This document shows positions 8,189 to 15,939 of a stretch of 33,589 nt of DNA, piece by piece. The notes under the pieces were generated by a model. That model did no database searches. It was given only the letters and a program-made list of their open reading frames with translations, and was not told the DNA's origin. Location of the stretch: NCBI RefSeq assembly GCF_020639365.1, contig NZ_JAINUL010000001.1, forward strand, positions 2,985,887 through 3,019,475. The letters run 5' to 3'. The translations under genes were made by a program, and so were the position numbers. Source of the DNA: Streptomyces flavotricini. Its GTDB lineage: Bacteria > Actinomycetota > Actinomycetes > Streptomycetales > Streptomycetaceae. Every line of letters begins with the position of its first letter. The stretch's first letter is position 1.

Positions 8189-8299
8189 AGATCGCTGAAG
8201 ATCAAAGATTCCGCCACATAAGGGCAGCATGGATCGCGGTGCATACGCGCGACCGAAGAGCCAGGATACCCGGCGCTTCGCCCTGAGCCCAATCCGGCC

Positions 8300-9364
8300 T
8301 CAGCGACCCTGTTCGTACTGGCGCAGCTGGTCCAGGTTGATCATGCTCGTGTCGAAGAAGCTGGTCTCGTCGAGCGCGGGCTGCTGGGGGTGCTGCTGGG
8401 TCGGCTGGGCCTGCTGCATCTGGTGCTGTGCGGCCTGCGGCTGCTGCTGGTAGGCCGCGTAGGGGTCCGGCTGCTGCTCGTAGCCCATCGCCGCGTACGG
8501 GTCCGGCTGCTGGACCTGCTGCTGGTAGGCATAGGGGTCCTGGTAGGAGTAGGCGTCCTGCTGCTGGGGCTGCTGGTAGCCGTACGCGTCGTACGCGGGC
8601 TCCTGCTGGACCTGCGCCGGGATCACCGGGGCCGCGGGCTCCGCCAGGCCCGCCAGGAAGTCCGCGTCGCTCGCCGAGCGGGACTGCTGCGCGCCCGCCG
8701 CGTCCTGGGCGGCCATGTGCGCGCCGAGGTCGTCGGTGGGCACCCGGCCCAGCAGCTTCTGCCGGCCCCGGCCGACCGCCTCCAGGGTCTTGGAGAGGAC
8801 CGCCTCGAAGGTCGCCAGCTTGGTGTCCACGTACGCGTCCGCCTGCTGGCGCTGCGTCTGCGGATCGTGGCTGCGCTCGGGCGCCTCGGCGTCCGGGAAG
8901 CCGTCCTCGTCGAGCCCGGGCCCGCGGCCCAGGAGCTTCTCGCGGCCGCGGTCGACGGAGCCGATGGTCTTGCTGAGCACGACCTCGAAGTTCGCGAGCT
9001 TGCTGTCGACGTAGTCGTCGGCCTCGGCCCGGATCTCGTCGGCCTCCCTGCGGGCGTCCGCCAGGATCCGGTCCGCCTCGGCCTGCGAGCGGCGCGCGAC
9101 CTCGGTGTCGGAGATCAGCGAACCGCGCTGGGCGTGCGCCGACTCGATGATCCGCTCCGCCTCGCGACGGGCGTCCTCGACCATCTGCTCCCGGCCCCCG
9201 ATGAGCTCCTGAGCCTGCGCGAGCGAGCCGGGCAGCGCCTGGCGCACCTCTTCGAGCTGCGCGAGCAGCTCGGCGCGGTTGATCACGCAGGAGGCCGACA
9301 TGGGCATGGACCGGGCGCCGCCGACGGCCGCGACGATCTCGTCGAGCTTCTTCTGCACGTCCAT
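8300..9364 (-). CDS. DivIVA-like coiled-coil protein (SepIVA-type cell division factor)
   Basis: 354-residue coiled-coil protein in the position that mycobacterial SepIVA holds, next to DUF177 and rnc. The ATG at 9364 gives MDVQKKLDEIVAAVGGARSM. Residues 28-130 form a long charged helix (LAQLEEVRQALPG, MVEDARREAERIIESAHAQR, ADRILADARREADEIRAEAD), the pattern that gets it annotated as ATP-synthase b-subunit-like. A segment YVDSKLANFEVVLSKT...RGREKLLGR (118-147) is repeated at 178-207 (YVDTKLATFEAVLSKT...RGRQKLLGR). Residues about 257-329 are a Gln/Tyr/Pro/Ala-rich tail with PDPYAA units, and the end is DETSFFDTSMINLDQLRQYEQ. By analogy it may act in cell division or polar growth. A terminator separates it from coaD. 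Confidence 0.85.
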   Translation of the reverse strand: MDVQKKLDEIVAAVGGARSMPMSASCVINRAELLAQLEEVRQALPGSLAQAQELIGGREQMVEDARREAERIIESAHAQRGSLISDTEVARRSQAEADRILADARREADEIRAEADDYVDSKLANFEVVLSKTIGSVDRGREKLLGRGPGLDEDGFPDAEAPERSHDPQTQRQQADAYVDTKLATFEAVLSKTLEAVGRGRQKLLGRVPTDDLGAHMAAQDAAGAQQSRSASDADFLAGLAEPAAPVIPAQVQQEPAYDAYGYQQPQQQDAYSYQDPYAYQQQVQQPDPYAAMGYEQQPDPYAAYQQQPQAAQHQMQQAQPTQQHPQQPALDETSFFDTSMINLDQLRQYEQGR

Positions 9365-9444
9365 GGGGGCTCGCACTCTCTCGGCCTCGGGCGGTTCCTG
9401 AGACGGACGGGACGACTGTAAGGCCACCGGGTGAACCCCGGCAC

Positions 9445-9467
9445 CGGACTGACGGCCCGTCAGTCCG
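9445..9467 (-). terminator. Terminator directly after coaD
   Basis: CGGACTGACG-GCC-CGTCAGTCCG, a perfect 10-bp stem with a 3-base loop, starts at the base after the coaD stop codon. It separates coaD from the SepIVA-like gene. No U tract follows. Confidence 0.75.
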
Positions 9468-9947
9468 TCAGCGGTTCGCGAGCCGCTCGGTCAGCGCCGC
9501 GTGCACGTGCGGCGGCAGCAGGTGGGCGACGTCGCCGCCCCAGGTCGCGACCTCCTTGACCAGGGAGGACGACAGGAAGCTGTAGGTGGGGTTGGTCGGC
9601 ACGAACAGCGTCTCGACGCCCGAGAGGCCCATGTTCATCTGGGCCATCTGGAGCTCGTAGTCGAAGTCGCTGACCGCGCGCAGGCCCTTGACGATGGCCG
9701 GGATGTCGCGCTGCTTGCAGAAGTCGACGAGCAGTCCGTGGAAGGACTCCACCTCGACGTTGCCGTAGTCGGCGGTCGCCTCGCGGATCAGCTCGATCCG
9801 CTCCTCGACGGTGAACAGCCCCTGCTTGGACTGGTTGATCATCACGGCGACGTGCACGACGTCGTAGAGCCGGGAGGCCCGGCCGATGATGTCGAGGTGT
9901 CCGTTGGTGATGGGGTCGAATGACCCGGGACAGACGGCTCGGCGCAA
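9468..9947 (-). CDS. coaD: Phosphopantetheine adenylyltransferase
   Basis: Fourth step of coenzyme A synthesis: 4'-phosphopantetheine plus ATP gives dephospho-CoA. RRAVCPGSFDPITNGHLDII carries the nucleotidyl-transferase T/HxGH motif. FVPTNPTYSFLSSSLVKEVA is the typical second site. I chose the TTG at 9947 because it gives 159 residues, begins exactly at the family N-terminus, and has GAGGGA six bases upstream. Two ATGs at 9980 and 9977 overlap the rsmD stop (ATGA) and would add ten or eleven residues (MMPASESEGPK); they lack a good ribosome-binding site but could allow coupled translation. It forms an operon with rsmD. Confidence 0.96.
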   Translation of the reverse strand: MRRAVCPGSFDPITNGHLDIIGRASRLYDVVHVAVMINQSKQGLFTVEERIELIREATADYGNVEVESFHGLLVDFCKQRDIPAIVKGLRAVSDFDYELQMAQMNMGLSGVETLFVPTNPTYSFLSSSLVKEVATWGGDVAHLLPPHVHAALTERLANR

Positions 9948-9976
9948 CTTGGGTCCCTCGCTCTCCGATGCGGGCA

Positions 9977-10555
9977 TCATGAGTCTTCGCTGGTGAAGGC
10001 GGCGCGACCGTACCAAAGGGTGCCCTCGCCGTACTTGCGGGAGCGCAGCGGCTCGAAGCCCGCGGGCCACGGGAAGGCGCCGCTGCGCGTACTGCGCTCC
10101 ACGGTGACGAGCGCGTCGTCCGTGAGCCAGCCATTGGCGCGGAGTGTGAGCAGGATCTCGCCAAGATCGTCGTGGCCGACGGCGTACGGCGGGTCCAGGA
10201 AGACGACGTCGTACGGGTCCGTGCCCGACGGGACCGCCACGATCTGCTCCGCCTTGCCCGCCCGGAACTCGGCGCCGGGCAGGCCCAGCGCCTTGATGTT
10301 GTCCCGGATCGCCTTGGCGGCCTTGGCCTCGGGCTCCACCAGCAGCGCGTGGGCCGCGCCGCGGGAGAGGGCCTCCAGGCCCACGGCGCCGGAGCCCGCG
10401 TACAGGTCGAGCACCCGGGCCCCGTCGACGCCGTGGAGCGACTCCCAGGTGGAGAAGAGGCCTTCACGCATCCGGTCCGAGGTCGGCCGGGTGCCGGTGC
10501 CCGGGGGCACGGTCAGCCGTCGCCCGCCGGCGCTGCCGGCGATCACGCGGGTCAT
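9977..10555 (-). CDS. rsmD: 16S rRNA (guanine(966)-N2)-methyltransferase
   Basis: S-adenosylmethionine-dependent enzyme that methylates G966 of 16S rRNA. The ATG at 10555 has GAAGGA upstream and gives MTRVIAGSAGGRRLTVPPG, the normal family start, for 192 residues. RPTSDRMREGLFS follows. VLDLYAGSGAVGLEALSRGA is the SAM-binding motif I, and DVVFLDPPYAVG contains the catalytic DPPY. Its stop overlaps a possible coaD ATG (ATGA). The rsmD-coaD pair is common in bacteria. It is separated from recG by a hairpin. Confidence 0.97.
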   Translation of the reverse strand: MTRVIAGSAGGRRLTVPPGTGTRPTSDRMREGLFSTWESLHGVDGARVLDLYAGSGAVGLEALSRGAAHALLVEPEAKAAKAIRDNIKALGLPGAEFRAGKAEQIVAVPSGTDPYDVVFLDPPYAVGHDDLGEILLTLRANGWLTDDALVTVERSTRSGAFPWPAGFEPLRSRKYGEGTLWYGRAAFTSEDS

Positions 10556-10608
10556 CTGGGGTCCTTCGGTACGACGGTGATGGCTACTGCGGAGTTCCAC
10601 GATAGGTC

Positions 10609-10637
10609 GTACCGCCCGGGACGGCCCCGGGCGGTAC
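10609..10637 (-). terminator. Terminator after recG
   Basis: GTACCGCCCGGG pairs with CCCGGGCGGTAC over 12 bp around a 5-base loop. It begins 15 bp after the recG stop and precedes rsmD, so the two are separate units. Confidence 0.75.
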
Positions 10638-10651
10638 CGGGCGACCGCGGC

Positions 10652-12856
10652 TCAGCCCTTCTCCAGGTACTGCTCCCGCTCGGTGTCCAGCAGGGCCTCC
10701 AGCGCGCTCCGCAGGCCCGGCAGACCCCGCAGCTCGGGGTCGTCGGCGACCACGCGGGCGGCCTCCTCCCGGGCCTGGGCGATGACCTCCTCGTCCTCGA
10801 TGACCGCGAGCATGCGCAGCGAGGAGCGCACGCCCGACTGGGCCTGGCCGAGGACGTCGCCCTCCCGGCGCTGTTCCAGGTCGATGCGGGAGAGCTCGAA
10901 GCCGTCGAGGGTGGCGGCGACCGCGGCGAGCCGGGCCCGGGCGGGGCTCGCCTCGTGCATCTCGCTGACGAGCAGGCACAGGCCGGGCGCGGAACCGCGG
11001 CCGACGCGGCCGCGCAGCTGGTGGAGCTGGGAGACTCCGAAGCGGTCCGCATCCATGATCACCATGACCGTGGAGTTCGGCACGTTCACCCCGACCTCGA
11101 TGACGGTGGTGGCGACCAGCACCTTGACCTCGCCGGCCGCGAAGCGGCGCATGACGTCGTCCTTGTCCGCCGGGTCCATCCGGCCGTGCAGCACCTCCAC
11201 CGACAGCCCGGCGAGCGGCCCGCGCCCGAGCTGCTCCGCGATGTCCAGGACGGCCAGCGGGGGCCGCTTCTCCGCGTCGTCCTCGGCGGAGGCCTTCTTC
11301 TTGGGGTCGTCCTCGCCGTCGCCGATGCGCGGGCACACCACGTACGCCTGGTGCCCGTTCTCGACCTCTTCGCGCACCCGCTCCCAGGCCCGGGCCAGGA
11401 AGTGGGGCTTGTCCTTGGCCGGTACGACGTGGGTGGCGATCGGGGAGCGGCCGGCGGGCAGCTGGTCGAGGACGGAGGTCTCCAGGTCCCCGAAGACGGT
11501 CATCGCGACCGTGCGCGGGATCGGGGTCGCGGTCATGACCAGCAGGTGCGGGGGCTGCTTCCCCTTGGACCGCAGCGCGTCGCGCTGCTCGACGCCGAAG
11601 CGGTGCTGTTCGTCGACGACGACCAGGCCGAGGTCGTGGAACTGCACCTTGTCCTCGATGAGCGCGTGCGTGCCGATGACGATGCCGGCCTCGCCGGTGA
11701 CCAGGTCGAGCAGGGCCTGGCGGCGCGCGGGCATCCCCATGGACCCGGTGAGCAGCACGACCTTGGTCCCCTGGTCGGAGCCGCCGAGCATCCCGCCCTC
11801 GGCGAGCTCTCCCATCATCTCGGTGACGGACCGGTGGTGCTGCTGGGCGAGGACCTCGGTGGGGGCGAGCATGGCGGCCTGCCCCCCGCAGTCGACGACG
11901 GCGAGCATGGCCCGCAGCGCCACCATCGTCTTCCCGCTGCCGACCTCGCCCTGGAGGAGGCGGTGCATGGGGTGCTCCGTGGCCAGGTCTTCGAAGATCT
12001 CCCGGGAGACGGTCTGCTGGCCGTCGGTGAGGGTGAAGGGGAGCTTGGCGTCGAAGGCGTCGAGCAGGCCGCCCGGGGCGGGGCGGCGGGGGACGGCCGG
12101 GAGCTGGGAGTCGGCGTGCCGGCGGCGGGCCAGGGCGACCTGGAGGACGAAGGCCTCGTCCCACTTCAGCCGCTGCCGCGCGTCCTCGATGTCGCCCTTG
12201 GTGGCCGGCCGGTGGATCTTCAGCAGGGCCTCGGTGAGCGGGACCAGTCCGCGGCCCTCGCGCAGGGCCTCCGGCAGTGGTTCCACGGCCTCCCCGGCGC
12301 TGGGCAGTACGGCGTCCACGCACTTGGCGATCTTCCAGGACTCCAGCTTGGCGCAGGCCGGGTAGATCGGGATGAGCTGGTTGGCGAAGGCGGTGGCGGC
12401 GTCCCGGTCGGAGGCGTCCGCGCCGAGCGGTTCGTACGCGGGGTGGGAGAGCTGGAGCTTGCGGTTGAACAGGCCGACCTTGCCCGCGAACATGGCGCGG
12501 GTGCCCGGCAGCAGGTCCTTGTGCGGCTTGTGGACACCCGCCCCGAAGAAGACCAGCTGGAGGCGGCCGCTGCCGTCGGTGATGGTCACCTCCAGGCGTT
12601 TGCCGCGGCCTCCGTTGAAGGTCAGGATCCGGGCGTCGGCGACCTGGGCGACGACCGTCACGTGCTCGTCGATCTGGTCGGCGAGCTCGGTCAGCGAGGT
12701 CAGCTCGCCGCGCTCGGCGTACCGCCGCGGGTAGTGGTGCAGCAGGTCCAGGGCCGTGTGCAGGCCGAGCTGCTCGGCCAGCACCTTGGCGGTGGCGGGG
12801 CCGAGCGTCTTCTTGAGGTCTTCGTCGAGCGCGGGCACGCCTTCATTGCACACCAT
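10652..12856 (-). CDS. recG: ATP-dependent DNA helicase RecG
   Basis: Branch-migrating helicase that regresses stalled forks and processes recombination intermediates. 734 residues, close to family length. An N-terminal wedge/OB domain (HVTVVAQVADARILTF, LQLVFFGAG) binds junctions. Helicase motifs follow: Q-like LTDGQQ, Walker A GEVGSGKT, motif Ia LAPTEVLAQQH, Walker B DEQHRFG, motif III MTATPIPRT, motif V TTVIEVGVNVPN and motif VI QLRGRVGRG. The C-terminal TRG region is present (LSRIDLEQRREGDVLGQAQSG). An insert near 545-560 (GDGEDDPKKKASAEDDAEK) is charged and of low complexity. The ATG at 12856 or the GTG at 12838, which has AAGG before it, may be the start. The upstream DAK2-like gene ends 16 bp away, so the two are probably co-transcribed. 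Confidence 0.97.
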   Translation of the reverse strand: MVCNEGVPALDEDLKKTLGPATAKVLAEQLGLHTALDLLHHYPRRYAERGELTSLTELADQIDEHVTVVAQVADARILTFNGGRGKRLEVTITDGSGRLQLVFFGAGVHKPHKDLLPGTRAMFAGKVGLFNRKLQLSHPAYEPLGADASDRDAATAFANQLIPIYPACAKLESWKIAKCVDAVLPSAGEAVEPLPEALREGRGLVPLTEALLKIHRPATKGDIEDARQRLKWDEAFVLQVALARRRHADSQLPAVPRRPAPGGLLDAFDAKLPFTLTDGQQTVSREIFEDLATEHPMHRLLQGEVGSGKTMVALRAMLAVVDCGGQAAMLAPTEVLAQQHHRSVTEMMGELAEGGMLGGSDQGTKVVLLTGSMGMPARRQALLDLVTGEAGIVIGTHALIEDKVQFHDLGLVVVDEQHRFGVEQRDALRSKGKQPPHLLVMTATPIPRTVAMTVFGDLETSVLDQLPAGRSPIATHVVPAKDKPHFLARAWERVREEVENGHQAYVVCPRIGDGEDDPKKKASAEDDAEKRPPLAVLDIAEQLGRGPLAGLSVEVLHGRMDPADKDDVMRRFAAGEVKVLVATTVIEVGVNVPNSTVMVIMDADRFGVSQLHQLRGRVGRGSAPGLCLLVSEMHEASPARARLAAVAATLDGFELSRIDLEQRREGDVLGQAQSGVRSSLRMLAVIEDEEVIAQAREEAARVVADDPELRGLPGLRSALEALLDTEREQYLEKG

Positions 12857-12872
12857 GGCGCTGACAAGTCGG

Positions 12873-14549
12873 CTATTCGACCCCGATGAGGAGGGGCGCC
12901 GAGTACCGCCCGCCGCGGTAGGTGACCGTGTCCACCGCCAGGTGTCCGTGCTGGACGTACGCCTCCAGGCGTTCGGCGAGGGCGTCCGGCACCTCCGGTC
13001 CCAGGACCAGGGTGACGAGTTCGCCGCCGGAGCCCAGCATCCGCTCCAGGACGGCCTGGGCGGTCTCGTCGAGACCGGAGCCGATGACGGCGACGTCGCC
13101 GTCGATGAGTCCGAGCACGTCCCCGGCCTGGCAGATGCCGGCGGAGGTGAAGGACTGCCGTTCGGCGACGGCGAGTTCCCCGTAGCGGGTGGCTCCGGCG
13201 GCCGCGGTCATGGCGACGACGTCCTCGTCGAAGCTGCCCTCCGGGTCGTGGACGGCGAGGGCGGCCAGGCCCTGGACGGCGGACCGGGTGGGGATCACGG
13301 CCACCCGTACGCCGTCGGCGCGGGCCTGTTCGGCCGCGGCGGAGGCGACGGCCCGCTGGTCGGCGCCGCCGGGCAGCAGCACCACCTCGCGGGCGTGCGC
13401 GCGCCGGATGGCGTCGACGAGCGCGGCGGCGTCCGGGACCTCGCCGGGGCGGGCGAGCACGGTGGTCGCGCCCGCCTCCCCGCACAGCCCGGCCAGCCCC
13501 TCGCCCGGGACGACGGCGACGACGGCCCGCTGGACGCGCTCACCGCGCGCCCGGCGCCGCTCGTCGCCGAAGTGGGTGATGCGGATCCGGTACGGCCGCC
13601 CGGCGACCACACCGGCCTCCACGGCGGCGCCGGGGTCGTCGACGTGGACGTGCACGTTCCACAGTCCGTCGCCGCCGACCACCACCAGGGAGTCCCCGAG
13701 TCCGTCGAGGCGTCCGCGCAGCTCGGCCACGGCCGGCTCGGCGGCCTCCAGCAGATAGATCACCTCGTACGCGGGCCCGCCCCGCTCCTCGGCGTCGCAG
13801 GGCTGCGGCGGCCTCGGTACGGGGACGGCCCGGCCGCGTACGGCCTCGGCGGCGGGCGGGCGGCCCGACAGGGCCTGCGACAGCGCCCCGAGTACGGCGA
13901 CCAGCCCGCAGCCCCCGGCGTCGACCACTCCGGCCCGGCCCAGCTCGGCCAGCTGCCCCGGGGTGTCGGCGAGCAGCTGGCCGACCATCACGTCCACGCG
14001 GCCGATGGCATCGAGGTACTGCTGGCTGGCGGCGCCGTAGCCCGCCGCCTCGCCGGCCCGGGCCGCCGCCGCGGCGGCGACGGTGAGCATCGTGCCCTCC
14101 ACCGGGTGCGCGACGGCCCCGTAGGCCTCCTCGGCGGCCCGGGTCAGCGCCTCGGCCAGCAGCCGGCCGGGCCCGCGGCCCCCGGGTTCGTCGCCGAGCA
14201 CGTCGGCCACTCCGCGCAGCAGCTGCGCCAGGATCGTCCCGGAGTTCCCGCGGGCGCCTATGAGGGCGCCGTGCGCGTAGGCCCGTACGGCCTCCGACAG
14301 GGTGGCGTCCGCTGTGGTCTCGCTCACGCCCGCGGGTGGTGTTCCGAGCGCCTCGGCCAGGGCGCGGTCCGCCGACTCGGCGGTCAGGTAGAGGTTGGTT
14401 CCGGTGTCCGCGTCCGCTACGGGGTAGACGTTGATCGCGTCGATGTCCTCGCGGGCCCGGCCCAGCGCGGCCACGGCCAGCGAGCTCCAGGTGCGCACCG
14501 TTTCGGCGTCGAGCTCGTCGGCGGGCTGCGGCTGCGGCTCGTGCTGCAC
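12873..14549 (-). CDS. DAK2-domain protein, fatty acid kinase FakA-like
   Basis: 558-residue protein with an N-terminal DAK2/DhaL domain and a C-terminal FakA/DegV-associated region. INVYPVADADTGTNLYLT is the nucleotide and Mg-binding segment, with the Asp cluster of dihydroxyacetone-kinase family proteins. HGALIGARGNSGTILAQLLRG is the second conserved block. NVHVHVDDPG and the late SFTSAGICQAGDVLGLIDGDV match the YloV/FakA arrangement. FakA phosphorylates fatty acids held by a separate FakB (DegV) protein; none is in this window. The GTG at 14549 is preceded by GAGGAGGA, so I prefer it to the start 11 codons upstream. The recG neighbour is conserved in many Gram-positive bacteria. The kinase role is inferred from family. 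Confidence 0.9.
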   Translation of the reverse strand: MQHEPQPQPADELDAETVRTWSSLAVAALGRAREDIDAINVYPVADADTGTNLYLTAESADRALAEALGTPPAGVSETTADATLSEAVRAYAHGALIGARGNSGTILAQLLRGVADVLGDEPGGRGPGRLLAEALTRAAEEAYGAVAHPVEGTMLTVAAAAAARAGEAAGYGAASQQYLDAIGRVDVMVGQLLADTPGQLAELGRAGVVDAGGCGLVAVLGALSQALSGRPPAAEAVRGRAVPVPRPPQPCDAEERGGPAYEVIYLLEAAEPAVAELRGRLDGLGDSLVVVGGDGLWNVHVHVDDPGAAVEAGVVAGRPYRIRITHFGDERRRARGERVQRAVVAVVPGEGLAGLCGEAGATTVLARPGEVPDAAALVDAIRRAHAREVVLLPGGADQRAVASAAAEQARADGVRVAVIPTRSAVQGLAALAVHDPEGSFDEDVVAMTAAAGATRYGELAVAERQSFTSAGICQAGDVLGLIDGDVAVIGSGLDETAQAVLERMLGSGGELVTLVLGPEVPDALAERLEAYVQHGHLAVDTVTYRGGRYSAPLLIGVE

Positions 14550-14649
14550 CGGGCGTTCCTCCTCGTGCGGGCCAGGGTTCACCGCAGGGTAACCAAGGAC
14601 TGCGGGGCGTCAGGGGCCCCGGGCGGGATCGGCGGCGGCCATGGTAGTT

Positions 14650-14761
14650 TTCTTGGACGGACGCAGTCGTTGTATGCTGCTCCGGTTGCCCGATGAAAGT
14701 CGGGCCATTTCCCCCGGCAAACCACTCAGACTTCTCAGACTTCTGATCCGGTGCGCCGGAT
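14650..14761 (+). promoter_or_regulatory. Possible rpmB promoter and leader hairpin
   Basis: TATGCT (14673-14678) is a plausible -10 box with TTCTTG 17 bp upstream (14650-14655), a weak -35. The leader contains a direct repeat TCAGACTTC-TCAGACTTC (14726-14743) and a hairpin ATCCGG-TGCG-CCGGAT (14746-14761) some 40 bp before the rpmB start. The regulatory role is conjecture. Confidence 0.3.
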
Positions 14762-14798
14762 TTCACTGTAAGTGCATCTGAAGTCTTTGGAGTGACCT

Positions 14799-14984
14799 GT
14801 GGCTGCCAACTGCGACGTTTGCGCCAAGGGGCCGAGCTTCGGCAACAACATCTCCCACTCGCACCGCCGCACCTCGCGTCGCTGGAACCCGAACATCCAG
14901 CGCGTTCGTGCCATGGTCAGTGGGACGCCGAAGCGCCTCAACGTCTGCACCTCGTGCATCAAGGCCGGCAAGGTCTCGCGCTGA
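14799..14984 (+). CDS. rpmB: 50S ribosomal protein L28
   Basis: 61-residue large-subunit ribosomal protein, MAANCDVCAKGPSFGNNISH and onward. CDVC near the N-terminus and CTSC near the end show the zinc-binding (C+) paralogue. The rest is rich in Arg (HRRTSRRWNPNIQRVRAM). GTG start with GGAGTG immediately upstream. It is read alone, divergent from the DAK2-like gene, and ended by a 13-bp hairpin with a U run. Streptomyces often hold a second zinc-free L28 elsewhere, expressed under zinc limitation. Confidence 0.98.
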   Translation: MAANCDVCAKGPSFGNNISHSHRRTSRRWNPNIQRVRAMVSGTPKRLNVCTSCIKAGKVSR

Positions 14985-15022
14985 CGCCAACCGTCGTAGC
15001 GCAGCCCTTTCCGGTTGCCAAG

Positions 15023-15053
15023 AAGGCCGGTCCACCTCGTGGGCCGGCCTTTT
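15023..15053 (+). terminator. Intrinsic terminator of rpmB
   Basis: AAGGCCGGTCCAC and GTGGGCCGGCCTT pair over 13 bp (one G-U) around a CTC loop, followed by TT (the stem itself ends in TT, giving four Ts). It lies 39 bp after the L28 stop. Confidence 0.9.
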
Positions 15054-15085
15054 GCCTTGCACTTGCCTGGACCGACCGGGCAGGC

Positions 15086-15119
15086 GAAGACCACCGCGTC
15101 ACGTGACGCGGTGGTCTTC
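15086..15119. terminator. 34-bp perfect palindrome, bidirectional terminator
   Basis: The 17-bp arm GAAGACCACCGCGTCAC is followed immediately by its exact reverse complement, with no spacer. It lies 16 bp after the thiD stop on the minus strand and after the rpmB terminator on the plus strand. It most likely ends thiD transcription, though its perfection would also suit a protein-binding site. Confidence 0.7.
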
Positions 15120-15135
15120 TGCCGTTCGGCGGCCG

Positions 15136-15939
15136 TCAGCGGTGCCACTCCCAGGCGTGGTCCACCGGGCCGATGCCGCCGCCGAGCGCGAAGCCGGCCG
15201 CGATGGCGCCGGTCACGTACTCCTTGGCCTCCATGACGGCCTGCGGGACGTCCTGTCCCTTGGCGAGCCCGGCGGCGATCGCGCTGGCGAGGGTGCAGCC
15301 GGTGCCGTGGGTGTGCCGGTTGTCGTGGCGCGGCGCCCGCAGCCACAGCTGTGTGTCCCCGTCGGTGAGCAGGTCGGCGGCCTGGCCCCCGTGGGCGGCC
15401 AGGTGCCCGCCCTTGACGAGCGCCCACTGGGGCCCGTACGCGAGCACGGCGTCGGCGGCGCGCCGCATGTCGTCCTCGCTCTCCACGATCACGCCCGTGA
15501 GCTGGGCCACTTCGTCCAGGTTCGGGGTGGCCACGGTGGCCCGCGGCAGCAGCTCCTTGCGCACGGCGTCCAGCGCCGAGGCGGCGAGCAGCGCGTCCCC
15601 GTGCTTGGAGACCCCGACCGGATCCACGACGGCGGGGGCGGAGGTGGCGGCCAGCAGCTCGGCCACCGTCTCCACCAGCGCGGTGGAGGCCAGGATCCCG
15701 GTCTTGACGGCGTGGACGCCCATGTCGTCCACGACGGCCCGGTACTGGGCCTTCACGGCTTCGGCGGGCAGTTCCCAGATTCCCTGCACCCCGAGGGAGT
15801 TCTGCGCGGTCACGGCCGTCACCACGCTCATCCCGTGCACGCCGAGTGCCAGCATCGTCTTGAGGTCTGCCTGGATCCCGGCGCCACCGCCGGAATCGGA
15901 TCCGGCGACGGTCAGGCACAGCGGTGGCGCGTCGGTCAT
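15136..15939 (-). CDS. thiD: Hydroxymethylpyrimidine/phosphomethylpyrimidine kinase
   Basis: Phosphorylates HMP and HMP-phosphate to make the pyrimidine half of thiamine. 267 residues with ribokinase-like motifs: [20 protein letters not shown] at the N-terminus, [35 protein letters not shown], and the anion hole and catalytic Asp-containing [20 protein letters not shown]. The ATG at 15939 overlaps the thiL stop (ATGA), and GAGGAG lies inside the end of thiL, so translation should be coupled. I see no TPP riboswitch in front of either gene. Confidence 0.97.
   Translation of the reverse strand: MTDAPPLCLTVAGSDSGGGAGIQADLKTMLALGVHGMSVVTAVTAQNSLGVQGIWELPAEAVKAQYRAVVDDMGVHAVKTGILASTALVETVAELLAATSAPAVVDPVGVSKHGDALLAASALDAVRKELLPRATVATPNLDEVAQLTGVIVESEDDMRRAADAVLAYGPQWALVKGGHLAAHGGQAADLLTDGDTQLWLRAPRHDNRHTHGTGCTLASAIAAGLAKGQDVPQAVMEAKEYVTGAIAAGFALGGGIGPVDHAWEWHR

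Noticed and set aside
10172..12889. 905-codon plus-strand frame opposite recG and rsmD
   Set aside because: Its composition is a mirror of the recG coding strand, and it has no recognisable motif.
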